Below are positions 1 to 8,885 of a DNA stretch of 64,000 nt, piece by piece. The stretch spans positions 40,750 through 104,749 of the forward strand of contig NZ_CAJZAI010000016.1 in NCBI RefSeq assembly GCF_914271435.1. The letters are read 5' to 3'. The position numbers were made by a program, and so were the translations under genes. Position 1 is the stretch's first letter, and each line of letters opens with the position of its first letter. The DNA is from Cupriavidus laharis. GTDB taxonomy: Bacteria > Pseudomonadota > Gammaproteobacteria > Burkholderiales > Burkholderiaceae. The notes beneath the pieces are model-generated. The model had not been told where the DNA came from. It saw only the letters and a list, made by a program, of their open reading frames with translations, and made no database searches.

Positions 1-1556
1 TAGTCCTGGTCGCCGGTGTAGTACAGCGGGCGGGACGTACGGTAGTAGACGTCGGTCGAGCGGCTGATCCCGTCCACCGTGAAGTACGGGTCGTACTGCG
101 TCAGCGCAATGGTACGGAACGACTTGGCGGTGTTCACGTCCAGGCCCAGGCTGGTACCGGAACCGAACACGTTGTCCTGGCGCAGGCCTGCCTGCAGCAC
201 CAGCTTGTCCGTGGACGAGAAGCCCACGCCCAGGCTGATCTGGCCGGTCGGCTTTTCGGTCACATTGACGTTCACATCGACCTGGTCGGGCGCGCCCGGC
301 ACGTCCTCGGTGGTAATGTTGGTGTCGGTGAAATAGCCCGTGCGGTTGATACGCGCCTGCGACTGCTGCAGCTTTTCGCTGTCGAACCAGGAGCTTTCCA
401 TCTGGCGCATTTCACGGCGCACTACTTCGTCGCGGGTCTTGCTGTTGCCGACCACATTGACGCGGCGCACGTACACGCGCCTGCCCGGGTCGACCATCAG
501 CGTCAGCGCGACTTCACGCTTTTCCTGATCGATCTGCGGCTGCGGGTTGATCGTGGTGAACGCGTAGCCATAAGTGCCCAGCAGGTCGGTAATGGACTTG
601 GTACTTGCCGTCAGCTTCTCGGACGAGAAAATATCGCCCTTCTTCAGCTGCAGCAGCTTTTCCATTTCCTCCTGCTTGCCGAGCAGTTCGCCGGCCAGGC
701 GGATATCGGACACCTTGTACTGCTCGCCTTCCTTGATGTTCAGCGTCAGGTAGATGTCCTTCTTGTCCGGCGTGATCGAAACCTGAGTCGACTCGATCGC
801 AAATTCCAGGTAGCCACGGTTCAGGTAATACGAACGCAGCGCTTCCAGGTCAGCCGTGAGCTTCTGCTTGGAATAGAGGTCGTTCTTGGTGTACCAGGAC
901 AGCCAGTTCGGTGTGGAAAGCTGCATCTCGTCGCGCAGCGTGCTTTCCTTGAATGCCTTGTTGCCGACGATATTGATCTGCTTGATCTTCGCGACCGGGC
1001 CTTCTTCCACGTTGAACACCACTGACACGCGGTTGCGGTCGACCGGCGTCACCGTGGTCTGCACGTCGGCCGCGTAATAGCCGCGGGCCACGTACTGGCG
1101 CTTGAGTTCCTGTTCGGCCTTGTCGATCAGGGCCTTGTCGTAGTAACGCGCTTCGGCAACGCCCACCGCGCGCAGCGAGCGGCGCAGCGTGTCCTTGTCG
1201 AATTCCTTGATGCCGACGAATTCGAGCTGCGAAATGGCGGGGCGCTCTTCCACCTGCACGACCAGCACGCCGTCTTCGGCGCGGATCTGCACGTCCTTGA
1301 AGAAACCGGTGTTGTACAGCGCGCGGATGGCGTCGGCGCCTTTGTCGTCGGTGAACGTCTCGCCGACGCGGACAGGAAGGTAGCCAAAGACCGTACCGGG
1401 TTCCACGCGTTGCAGGCCCTCAACGCGGATGTCCTTGACGACAAACGGATCGGCGGCCCAGCCCGCCGGGCTCCAGGCTGCAATAACGGCACTCGCGAGC
1501 AAGCCCAGCGAGACGCGCTTATGTCTGATCAATCTTGATCCCCTCTTTGATTCCAT
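1..1556 (-). CDS. bamA: Outer membrane assembly factor BamA (partial, N-terminal part)
   Basis: BamA is the Omp85 core of the BAM machine, which folds beta-barrel proteins into the outer membrane. The frame is open to the left edge, so only about 518 residues are present. They comprise a signal peptide ending near Ala-Gly-Trp-Ala-Ala, then five POTRA-type repeats with typical 'V.I.G' and 'G.F' signatures, then the first barrel strands. ATG at 1556 is in frame. A TTG at 1532 has a better ribosome binding site (AGAGGGG) and is an alternative start. It follows rseP, the conserved order in proteobacteria. Family identity is very secure; the exact start is not. Confidence 0.95.
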   Translation of the reverse strand, partial: MESKRGSRLIRHKRVSLGLLASAVIAAWSPAGWAADPFVVKDIRVEGLQRVEPGTVFGYLPVRVGETFTDDKGADAIRALYNTGFFKDVQIRAEDGVLVVQVEERPAISQLEFVGIKEFDKDTLRRSLRAVGVAEARYYDKALIDKAEQELKRQYVARGYYAADVQTTVTPVDRNRVSVVFNVEEGPVAKIKQINIVGNKAFKESTLRDEMQLSTPNWLSWYTKNDLYSKQKLTADLEALRSYYLNRGYLEFAIESTQVSITPDKKDIYLTLNIKEGEQYKVSDIRLAGELLGKQEEMEKLLQLKKGDIFSSEKLTASTKSITDLLGTYGYAFTTINPQPQIDQEKREVALTLMVDPGRRVYVRRVNVVGNSKTRDEVVRREMRQMESSWFDSEKLQQSQARINRTGYFTDTNITTEDVPGAPDQVDVNVNVTEKPTGQISLGVGFSSTDKLVLQAGLRQDNVFGSGTSLGLDVNTAKSFRTIALTQYDPYFTVDGISRSTDVYYRTSRPLYYTGDQD

Positions 1557-1655
1557 CCAGGATTGCGCTCCGATGCTTCGTGGGGCTGCGCCTGCCAATA
1601 GCGTCCCGGGCGACGGTGTCGGCAACACGATCGCCCTGTTTGCCGTTACCTGTTT

Positions 1656-3047
1656 CTAGCCATTGGCCAGGAACATCCGGCTGACGTCATTGAACAAAGC
1701 GAGCGAAGTCAGGAGCAAGATGCAGGCGATGCCTACCTTCTGCAGCATTGCCTGCCAGTGGTCTGGGACGGGCCTGCCGGTCAAAAATTCCACGCAATAA
1801 TACAGCAAATGCCCCCCATCCAGAACCGGAATAGGTAACAAATTCAGCACGCCGAGGCTAACGCTGACCAACGCCAGGAAGCTGATGAAGGCCTGCAATC
1901 CCAGATGCGCGGCACGTCCGGCATAGTCGGCCACGGTCAGCGGACCGCTCAGGTTCTGCAACGAAGCCTGCCCGATCAGCATCTTGCCGAGCAGCTTGAG
2001 CGACAGCACGCTTGTGTTCCAGACCTGCCCCACGGCGCGGCCCAGGGCCTGCGCCGGCGCATAGCGCACGGTCTCCATCTCCACCGCCTGGCTGAGTGCC
2101 GCGCCCAGCTTGCCGGTCACCGCCGTCCCGGGGGCATCGCCCTCGCGGGGCTTCGCGCTGTCGAGCGTTACCGGGATATCCAGTCGCTGGCCGCGGCGCT
2201 CGATGCCCAGCGCCACGCGCTGCCCCGGCTGCGCACGCACCGCCTTGATCAGTTCGGCAGCCTGCGTGAGCGGCTTGCCCTGCCATGCCACCACCCGATC
2301 GCCCGGTTTCAGGCCCGCACGTTCCGCTGCGGAACCGGGCAGAACCTCGGTGATCGTCACAGGGCCGCCCTTCAGCGAAAGGCCGAGCATGGCCAGCGGA
2401 TCCTGCTCCGGATTGCTCCCGGTGCTGGGCAGCCGCGCCAGCGCCAGGTCGCGCTCGCCGCCGTCGGTACCGCGCACCCGCAGCACGGCGCGGGCGTCAC
2501 CGAAGCCTTCGGCGAATACCGCCATGCGCAACTCGTTCCAGGAACGCACGGCCTCTTCCCGGCCGTTGGCCCGCAATGACAACACCCGGTCGCCTTCGCG
2601 CACGCCGGCCTGGGCGGCCATGGTGCCGGCAGCAGGTGCCGCGAGGATCGGCGCCGGCTCGCGCATCCCGCCGGTAAAGAGGCCGAAGTACAGCACGATC
2701 GCCAGCGCAAAATTGGCCAGCGGCCCCGCCGCGACAACGACAAAGCGCTTGCCCACGGGCTGCCGGTTGAAGGCGCGCGGCAACTCGGCCTGGTCGATGG
2801 GCGCGTCATGCTCGGGGTCCCGCTCGCGCTCGTCCAGCATCTTGACGTAGCCGCCCAGCGGAATGGCCGCGACGGTCCATTCCGTGCGGTCCCGCCCCTT
2901 GGAAGTCCAGCGCAGCAGTGGCCGGCCGAAGCCGATCGAGAACCGCAGCACCTTGACCCCGCACGCGCGTGCGGCAAGGTAGTGGCCCATCTCGTGCACG
3001 AAGATCAGCACGCAGAGGGCGACGACAAAGGCGATTACGGTTTGCAT
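1656..3047 (-). CDS. rseP: Site-2 intramembrane zinc metalloprotease RseP
   Basis: This is the inner-membrane protease that cleaves anti-sigma factor RseA after DegS in the sigma-E envelope stress response. The 463 residues start with a membrane helix carrying the zinc motif HEMGH (His18, Glu19, His22). Two PDZ domains follow in the middle; the second includes 'GSAAERAGLKPGDRVV'. The C-terminal membrane part carries the third zinc-ligand motif LDG (Asp410). Length matches the family (about 450 residues). It lies between dxr and bamA, the usual envelope-biogenesis order. Gaps of about 100-120 bp on each side contain no gene. Confidence 0.97.
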   Translation of the reverse strand: MQTVIAFVVALCVLIFVHEMGHYLAARACGVKVLRFSIGFGRPLLRWTSKGRDRTEWTVAAIPLGGYVKMLDERERDPEHDAPIDQAELPRAFNRQPVGKRFVVVAAGPLANFALAIVLYFGLFTGGMREPAPILAAPAAGTMAAQAGVREGDRVLSLRANGREEAVRSWNELRMAVFAEGFGDARAVLRVRGTDGGERDLALARLPSTGSNPEQDPLAMLGLSLKGGPVTITEVLPGSAAERAGLKPGDRVVAWQGKPLTQAAELIKAVRAQPGQRVALGIERRGQRLDIPVTLDSAKPREGDAPGTAVTGKLGAALSQAVEMETVRYAPAQALGRAVGQVWNTSVLSLKLLGKMLIGQASLQNLSGPLTVADYAGRAAHLGLQAFISFLALVSVSLGVLNLLPIPVLDGGHLLYYCVEFLTGRPVPDHWQAMLQKVGIACILLLTSLALFNDVSRMFLANG

Positions 3048-3167
3048 GGCAGGGTCGTCAGGAAAATTGGCCGGACTGGCGGTGGCCAGGCCGCACGGCC
3101 GGCCGTCCCATCATGGGCGCCAGCCGCCGCGGCACTGCCATTGTCGCAGATGCCACCGGCCGCACCG

Positions 3168-4355
3168 TCAGCGCAGGACGCTTGTTGTCAGCTCCTGCAG
3201 ACATGCACGCGCCGACTGTCGCGCCCTCTGGTCGGCATCGAGCACGGTTTCGAGCGAGTCGGCTGCATTATTGGGTGCATTTTCCAGCACATTGCCGACG
3301 ATCCGCGCGATGTCGGTAAAGCGGATGCCGCCCTGCAGGAATGCCTCAACAGCCACTTCATTGGCAGCGTTCAACACGGCAGGCGCCACGCCGCCTGCGC
3401 GCAGCGCGTCGAAGGCCAGCGCCAGGCAGGGAAAGCGCGCCAGGTCGGGCTTCTCGAAATTCAGCGCACCGGCCAGTGCCAGATCCAGCTGCGATACGCC
3501 TGCGTCGATCCGCTCCGGGTATGCGAGCCCGTAGGCGATCGGCGTGCGCATGTCCGGATTGCCCAGTTGCGCGAGCACCGAACCGTCCATGTAGGCAACC
3601 ATCGAATGCACGATGCTCTGCGGATGAATCAGCACTTCGATGTGCTCGGCAGGCGCCTCGAACAGCCAGTGGGCCTCGATGACCTCCAGGCCCTTGTTCA
3701 TCATGGTCGCTGAGTCTACCGAGATCTTGCGCCCCATGACCCAGTTAGGATGGGCGCAGGCCTGGTCTGGCGTGATGTCGTGCAGCGTAGCCGGATCGCG
3801 CGTACGGAACGGACCTCCCGACGCGGTCAGCACGACCTTGGCCACTCCGGCACGATAGCGCTGATCGTTCGCCGGCAGGCACTGGAAGATAGCGTTGTGC
3901 TCGCTGTCGATCGGCAGCAGCGTGGCGCCGTGTTCGCGTACCGCATCCATGAAGATACGCCCTGACATGACCAGCGCTTCCTTGTTGGCCAGCAGCACGC
4001 GCTTGCCGGCACGCGCGGCAGCCAGGGTCGGGCGCAGCCCCGCCGCGCCGACGATCGCAGCCATGACCGAGTCGGTTTGCGCGTCGCTGGCGACCGACTC
4101 CAGAGCGGCCTCGCCATGGCTGACTTCCGTCGTGACACCGGCCGCGCGCAGCAGCGCTTCCAGCTCGCGTGCGGCTTCCGGCGTTCCCACTACGGCGCGG
4201 GCGGGCCGGAACTCGATGCAGCTCGCCGCGAGCTTCTGCACCTGCCGGTGCGCAGTCAGGGCATGCACGGCATACCGGTCGGCGTGGCGCCGCACCACAT
4301 CGAGCGTGCTTTCGCCGATCGAGCCGGTTGCGCCGAGGATGGTAATTCGATGCAT
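3168..4355 (-). CDS. dxr: 1-deoxy-D-xylulose 5-phosphate reductoisomerase
   Basis: Dxr converts DXP to 2-C-methyl-D-erythritol 4-phosphate with NADPH, the committed step of the MEP isoprenoid pathway. The 395 residues begin with the Rossmann motif GATGSIGESTLDV. The central region has 'ANKEALV' and 'PIDSEHNAIFQCL' (metal-binding Asp/Glu and substrate residues). A conserved 'SVDSATMMNKGLE' block follows. Length is normal for the family. Only 17 bp separate it from cdsA upstream, so the two are probably co-transcribed. Confidence 0.97.
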   Translation of the reverse strand: MHRITILGATGSIGESTLDVVRRHADRYAVHALTAHRQVQKLAASCIEFRPARAVVGTPEAARELEALLRAAGVTTEVSHGEAALESVASDAQTDSVMAAIVGAAGLRPTLAAARAGKRVLLANKEALVMSGRIFMDAVREHGATLLPIDSEHNAIFQCLPANDQRYRAGVAKVVLTASGGPFRTRDPATLHDITPDQACAHPNWVMGRKISVDSATMMNKGLEVIEAHWLFEAPAEHIEVLIHPQSIVHSMVAYMDGSVLAQLGNPDMRTPIAYGLAYPERIDAGVSQLDLALAGALNFEKPDLARFPCLALAFDALRAGGVAPAVLNAANEVAVEAFLQGGIRFTDIARIVGNVLENAPNNAADSLETVLDADQRARQSARACLQELTTSVLR

Positions 4356-4372
4356 ATCAGAACAGAACGGCT

Positions 4373-5194
4373 TCAGAAATAGGTCACCATCAGGGCTGCC
4401 AGCGGAAACACCGGCACCAAGGCGTCAATGCGGTCAAGCACGCCGCCATGGCCCGGCAACAGCCGGCTGCTGTCCTTCTTGCCGACCTGCCGCTTGAGCA
4501 GCGACTCGAACAGGTCGCCGACAATACTGGCGGCAACCAGCAGCGTGGTCAACAGCGCCACCAACACCAGGCCGCCGCGGTCGGCCATGACCGAGAACCA
4601 GGTCGGCGCAAACGCATGCGTAGCCGCCAGCCCCAGGCCAATCAGCATCGCCAGCAGCCAGCCGCCGATGGCGCCCTCCCAGGACTTGCCCGGACTGATG
4701 GACGGAGCGAGCTTGCGCCGGCCGATTGCCTTGCCGACGAAATAGGCGCCGATGTCGGCCGCCCACACCAGCACGGCCGCCGTCAGCAACACGCCGATGC
4801 CGGCGCCGCGCAGGATCATCGTGGCGTGCCCGAATGCAGGCAGCATGATCAGGCCGAGGATGGCGCCCAGCACGGTGAACCCCGGCGTCGCCGTCCGCAC
4901 GCCGCGCGCGAGGAGCACCAGCGCCACGCCCCAGCAGACCACGGCTGCCTGCAGCAGCCAGGTCAGGCCGTGGCGGGCCGGCAGGTCATGCCAGGCGATC
5001 AACGCGATCAGGCAGGCCACCGCATAGACGTACGGCCAGACGCCGCCCAGCCCGATGAGCCGCCCGAATTCCCAGCCGCCGAGCAGCACGATCACGGCGA
5101 TGAGCCCGGCCAGCGCCGCGGGCGGTGCCAGGAACAGGATCGGCAGAATCAGCAGCAACAGGCACAGGGCGGTGATGACGCGGGTGAGAAGCAT
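4373..5194 (-). CDS. cdsA: Phosphatidate cytidylyltransferase
   Basis: CdsA makes CDP-diacylglycerol from CTP and phosphatidic acid, the precursor of all membrane phospholipids. The 273-residue protein is strongly hydrophobic, with about seven or eight membrane segments. The family signature sits near the C-terminus: 'LLKRQVGKKDSSRLLPGHGG' followed by VLDRID. A 'SPGKSWEG' loop lies before it. It sits between uppS and dxr on the same strand with short gaps, in the conserved lipid-precursor order. Confidence 0.96.
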   Translation of the reverse strand: MLLTRVITALCLLLLILPILFLAPPAALAGLIAVIVLLGGWEFGRLIGLGGVWPYVYAVACLIALIAWHDLPARHGLTWLLQAAVVCWGVALVLLARGVRTATPGFTVLGAILGLIMLPAFGHATMILRGAGIGVLLTAAVLVWAADIGAYFVGKAIGRRKLAPSISPGKSWEGAIGGWLLAMLIGLGLAATHAFAPTWFSVMADRGGLVLVALLTTLLVAASIVGDLFESLLKRQVGKKDSSRLLPGHGGVLDRIDALVPVFPLAALMVTYF

Positions 5195-5233
5195 GCGCTG
5201 CTAGTCCCGTGGAAAGGTGGATTGGCCCGACAC

Positions 5234-6004
5234 TCAGGCAGTGCCGGACAGCCCCGGCGCAACCAGCTGGGCGCTGGTGCGGCCAAAGCGGCGTTCGCGC
5301 TGGCGGTACGAGGCAAAGGCCTTGTCCAGCTCGGCGGCATCGAAATCCGGCCAGAAGACGTCGGTGAAGTACAGCTCCGAATACGCCAGCTGCCACAACA
5401 GGAAATTGCTGATGCGCTGCTCGCCCCCGGTCCGGATGAACAGGTCCGGCTCCGGCGCGTAGGACATGGCCAGGTGCGGCGCCAGCACCGATTCGTCGAT
5501 CGACTCGGGGTCGAGCATCGGCGAGCGGGCCAGCATCTTGCGCATGGCCTGCAGCAGGTCCCATCGGCCGCCGTAATTTGCGGCGATGGTCACTGTCATG
5601 CCAGTGTTGCCCGCCGTGCGCGCTTCGGCGTCCTTGATCAACTGCTGGATGCGCGGGCTGAAGCGGCCCAGGTCGCCCACCACGCGCAGGCGGATACTGT
5701 TCGCGTGCATCTTGACCACTTCGCGGCGCAGAGCGGTCATGAACAGGCGCATCAGGAACGATACTTCGTCCGCGGGACGGCGCCAGTTCTCGGAGCTGAA
5801 CGCAAACAGCGTCAGGAACTGCACGCCGCGCGCGGCGCTGGCCTCCACCACGGCACGCACGGCGTCCAGCCCGCGGCTGTGACCGGCCACGCGCGGCAGA
5901 TGGCGCTGCGTCGCCCAGCGGCCGTTGCCATCCATGATGATGGCAACATGGCGGGGCACATAGGCGGTGTCGGGGACGGCGAGCGTAGAACTGATGTGCT
6001 GCAT
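5234..6004 (-). CDS. uppS: Undecaprenyl diphosphate synthase
   Basis: UppS is a cis-prenyltransferase that builds the C55 carrier lipid for peptidoglycan and O-antigen. With the ATG at 6004 the product is 256 residues, the normal size. A longer frame continues upstream but would run into frr sequence without homology. The catalytic block is MDGNGRWA, with Asp25. Near the C-terminus, 'RTGGEQRISNFLLWQ' and 'YSELYF' match the substrate- and metal-binding region. A 39-bp gap separates it from cdsA. Confidence 0.96.
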   Translation of the reverse strand: MQHISSTLAVPDTAYVPRHVAIIMDGNGRWATQRHLPRVAGHSRGLDAVRAVVEASAARGVQFLTLFAFSSENWRRPADEVSFLMRLFMTALRREVVKMHANSIRLRVVGDLGRFSPRIQQLIKDAEARTAGNTGMTVTIAANYGGRWDLLQAMRKMLARSPMLDPESIDESVLAPHLAMSYAPEPDLFIRTGGEQRISNFLLWQLAYSELYFTDVFWPDFDAAELDKAFASYRQRERRFGRTSAQLVAPGLSGTA

Positions 6005-6051
6005 GATGGCAGACGACACTGAAGGTTCCGGCGGCAAGCCGCCGGACGGCC

Positions 6052-6612
6052 TCAGACCGTCATGATCTCCTTCTCTTTTTCGGCGACCATCTTGTCGATC
6101 TCGGCCACGTACTTGTCGGTCAGCTTCTGAACGTCCTCCTGGCCACGGCGCTCGTCGTCCTCGGAGATGGCCTTGTCCTTGACCAGCTTCTTGAACTGCT
6201 CGTTGGCGTCGCGGCGCAGGTTGCGCACGGCCACCTTGGCGCCTTCGGCTTCGCTCTTGACAACCTTGGTCAGCTCCTTGCGGCGCTCTTCGGTCAGGGC
6301 CGGCATTGGAACGCGAATGACTTCGCCCAGGGTGGCCGGATTCAGGCCCAGGTCGGAGTCGCGGATGGCCTTCTCGACCGCGCCGACCATCTTCTTTTCC
6401 CAAGGCTGGACAGTAATGGTACGGGCGTCGCCCAGGCCGATGTTCGCCACCTGGCTGATCGGCACCATCGAACCGTAGTAGTCCACCTGTACGTGGTCGA
6501 GCAGGCCGGTGTGGGCACGGCCGGTGCGGACTTTGGCCAGATCGGCCCTGAAGGCCTCGATCGACTTCTGCATCTTCTGCTCGACGCTCTTCTTTGTTTC
6601 GGCGACGCTCAT
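6052..6612 (-). CDS. frr: Ribosome recycling factor
   Basis: RRF splits post-termination ribosomes together with EF-G. The 186 residues equal the family norm (about 185). It has the expected charged, helix-rich character: an N-terminal 'KMQKSIEAFRADLAKVRTGR', a central 'PMPALTEERRKEL' and a C-terminal 'KEKEIMTV'. It lies between pyrH and uppS, its classical position. A ribosome binding site (GGAGGT in the message sense) precedes the ATG at 6612. Confidence 0.97.
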   Translation of the reverse strand: MSVAETKKSVEQKMQKSIEAFRADLAKVRTGRAHTGLLDHVQVDYYGSMVPISQVANIGLGDARTITVQPWEKKMVGAVEKAIRDSDLGLNPATLGEVIRVPMPALTEERRKELTKVVKSEAEGAKVAVRNLRRDANEQFKKLVKDKAISEDDERRGQEDVQKLTDKYVAEIDKMVAEKEKEIMTV

Positions 6613-6720
6613 GATTACCTCCGGAAATCAGCTACCAGGATCCCGGCATCCCGGGACCGAAAATGAACCATTCTACTCTTTGCCGGACCGCGCACCAGAT
6701 TCCGCGCCCGGCACCCGCGT

Positions 6721-7431
6721 TCAGACGTGGACCAGCGTGCCTTCGTCCTCGCCCAGGATCACCCGCTTGAGTGCGCCCGGCTTGACGATCGAGAACACCT
6801 TGATCGGCAGCTTCTGGTCGCGGCACAGCGCGAAAGCCGTGGCATCCATGACCTGCAGGTTGCGCGAGATGGCCTCGTCGAACGAGATCGTGGTGTAGCG
6901 TGTGGCGCTCGGATCCTTCTTCGGGTCAGCCGTATACACACCGTCCACCTTGGTCGCCTTGAGCACGATCTCGGCGCCGATCTCGGAACCCCGCAGCGCC
7001 GCGGCCGTGTCGGTGGTGAAGAACGGGTTGCCGGTACCCGCGGCGAAGATCACAACCTTGCCCTCCTCAAGCTGACGGATGGCGCGGGGACGGATGTAGG
7101 GCTCGACCACCTGGTCCATGCGCAGCGCGGACTGGACGCGGCCTTCGATATTGGCGTGGCGCATGGCGTCCTGCAGGGCCAGCGCGTTCATCATGGTGGC
7201 CAGCATGCCCATGTAGTCGGCCGTGGCGCGGTCCATGCCGGCGGCACCGCCCGCGACACCGCGGAAGATGTTGCCGCCGCCGATCACCACCGCCACCTGG
7301 ACGCCGAGCTTCACGATCTCGGCAATGTCATTGACCATCCCTTCGATGGTGGCGCGGTTGATGCCGAAGGCATCATCGCCCATGAGGGCTTCACCGGAGA
7401 GTTTCAGTAGGACGCGCTTGTAGGCTGGCAT
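6721..7431 (-). CDS. pyrH: UMP kinase
   Basis: PyrH phosphorylates UMP to UDP and is a hexameric amino-acid-kinase-fold enzyme of pyrimidine synthesis. The likely start is the ATG at 7431 (MPAYKRVLLKLSGEA), giving 236 residues; the frame runs further upstream but without homology. Visible motifs are KLSGEAL at the N-terminus, 'VVIGGGNIFRG' for phosphate binding, and 'KATKVDGVYTADPKK'. GAGGGTGA precedes the ATG as a ribosome binding site. It lies between tsf and frr. Confidence 0.96.
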   Translation of the reverse strand: MPAYKRVLLKLSGEALMGDDAFGINRATIEGMVNDIAEIVKLGVQVAVVIGGGNIFRGVAGGAAGMDRATADYMGMLATMMNALALQDAMRHANIEGRVQSALRMDQVVEPYIRPRAIRQLEEGKVVIFAAGTGNPFFTTDTAAALRGSEIGAEIVLKATKVDGVYTADPKKDPSATRYTTISFDEAISRNLQVMDATAFALCRDQKLPIKVFSIVKPGALKRVILGEDEGTLVHV

Positions 7432-7461
7432 GTTCACCCTCGGACAGGAGCAATTCGCTCG

Positions 7462-7483
7462 ATTTGAGACGAAATTTGAGACG
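7462..7483. repeat. Short tandem direct repeat in the pyrH leader
   Basis: The ten bases ATTTGAGACG occur twice (7462-7471 and 7474-7483) with a 12-bp period. They lie about 30-50 bp upstream of the pyrH start, in an A+T-rich patch. The period is close to one helical turn. Function is unknown; it could be a protein-binding site or chance. Confidence 0.4.
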
Positions 7484-7633
7484 TATTGTTTTGATACACC
7501 CATGTGGCCTGGGCCAAGTGGATGCCGGAGATAAGCCGGTTTTCGGGGGCACCCGCGACAGGCGGATGGCCCCGGAAACTGGCTGGCTGTTGCATTGCAC
7601 ACGGCTCACGCCATGTGATCCTACTTAAGCAGA

Positions 7634-7655
7634 GGGGCACCTTGCGGCGCCCCTT
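7634..7655 (-). terminator. Possible hairpin after tsf
   Basis: On the minus strand, AGGGGCGCC and GGTGCCCCT can pair around a short loop about 55-75 bp beyond the tsf stop. There is no run of U after it, so it is at best a weak or Rho-assisted terminator, or an mRNA-stabilising hairpin. Confidence 0.35.
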
Positions 7656-7710
7656 CGGCATTATAGGCGGCGTGCCACCCCCGAAGGGAGGCACCGAACC
7701 GCCCCGGACA

Positions 7711-8589
7711 TCAGCCCTTCTGTGCAGCGGCCACCTGGGCGGCCACTTCGGCAGCGAAGTCGTCCTGCTTCTTCTCGATGCCTTCGCCCACGACGTACAG
7801 GGTGAAGCCCTTCACGGTCGTGTTGGCAGCCTTGAGCATCTGCTCGACGGTCTGCTTGTCGTTCTTCACGAACGGCTGGTTGAACAGCGACACTTCCTTC
7901 AGGTACTTCTGGACCGAACCTTCCACCATCTTGGCGACGATTTCGGCCGGCTTGCCCGACTCGGCAGCCTTCTGCTCGGCGATGCTGCGCTCCTTGGCGA
8001 TCAGATCCGCGGGAACCTGCTCGGCCGACAGCGACACCGGCTTCATGGCGGCCACGTGCATGGCGACGTCCTTGGCGGCGGCTTCATCGCCGTCGAACTC
8101 GACCATCACGCCGATGCGGGTGCCGTGCAGGTACGAAACCAGCTTGCCGCCATTGGCATAGCGGGTGAAGCGGCGGATCGTCAGGTTCTCGCCGATCTTG
8201 CCGATCAGGGCGGTGCGGGTGGCTTCCACGCTCACGCCGTCGATTTCCAGCGCCGACAGCGCAGCCACATCAGCCGGATTCTGCTTGGCGATCAGCTCGG
8301 CGACCGTGGCCGAGAAAGCCAGGAAGTCGTCGTTCTTGGAGACGAAATCGGTCTCGCAGTTCAATTCGACCAGGACACCGGTGGTGCCATCGATGAACGA
8401 GGCAACCACGCCTTCCGCGGTCACGCGCGATGCGGCCTTGCTGGCCTTGTTGCCCAGCTTGACGCGCAGCAGTTCTTCAGCCTTGTTCAGGTCGCCGTCG
8501 GCCTCGGTCAGGGCCTTCTTGCATTCCATCATCGGCGCGTCGGTCTTCGCGCGCAGTTCAGCCACCATGCTTGCGGTAATTGCCGCCAT
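7711..8589 (-). CDS. tsf: Translation elongation factor Ts
   Basis: EF-Ts recharges EF-Tu by exchanging GDP for GTP. The 292 residues include the N-terminal family signature (LRAKTDAPMMECKKAL) with the UBA-like helix set. The central core contains 'NCETDFVSKNDDF', the conserved EF-Ts TDFV motif that contacts EF-Tu. The alanine-rich C-terminus fits the family. It follows rpsB, as in nearly all bacteria, across a 296-bp gap that holds a strong hairpin. Confidence 0.98.
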   Translation of the reverse strand: MAAITASMVAELRAKTDAPMMECKKALTEADGDLNKAEELLRVKLGNKASKAASRVTAEGVVASFIDGTTGVLVELNCETDFVSKNDDFLAFSATVAELIAKQNPADVAALSALEIDGVSVEATRTALIGKIGENLTIRRFTRYANGGKLVSYLHGTRIGVMVEFDGDEAAAKDVAMHVAAMKPVSLSAEQVPADLIAKERSIAEQKAAESGKPAEIVAKMVEGSVQKYLKEVSLFNQPFVKNDKQTVEQMLKAANTTVKGFTLYVVGEGIEKKQDDFAAEVAAQVAAAQKG

Positions 8590-8721
8590 TTGTCACTCCT
8601 TGAATGGTTCGCGCCGGGTGCCCCAGTTTCCTGTCTGGCAACCGGCCGGGGGGTGTACAGCCTCACCCGCGGCAGAGCTTGCCTGCGGCGGATGACAACA
8701 ATCCAGATACTGCAAATTCAA

Positions 8722-8752
8722 AAAAAGGGGGCGCCGGATGTGCCCCCTTTTT
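8722..8752 (-). terminator. Intrinsic terminator/attenuator between rpsB and tsf
   Basis: A perfect 11-bp inverted repeat, AAAAAGGGGGC (8722-8732) with GCCCCCTTTTT (8742-8752), encloses a 9-base loop. With A and T runs on both sides it can work on either strand. It lies between two co-oriented genes, so it probably reduces rpsB read-through into tsf. rpsB:tsf attenuation of this kind is known in other bacteria. Confidence 0.8.
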
Positions 8753-8885
8753 CTTTCCGACTTGCCGAGGCCGGCATTCGCCGGCTCCGCGCAACGCCCC
8801 GCACCTTTTGTCAGGTCCGGTGGCCGATGCCTTGTGATCGTTCCGTGGCGATGCGCGTGATCGGGGTCCTCTCGGCAGCCGGCAA

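Noticed and set aside
4448..6022. A 524-codon plus-strand frame over cdsA and uppS
   Set aside because: Composition is Gln/His/Arg-rich without motifs; both genes beneath it are unambiguous.
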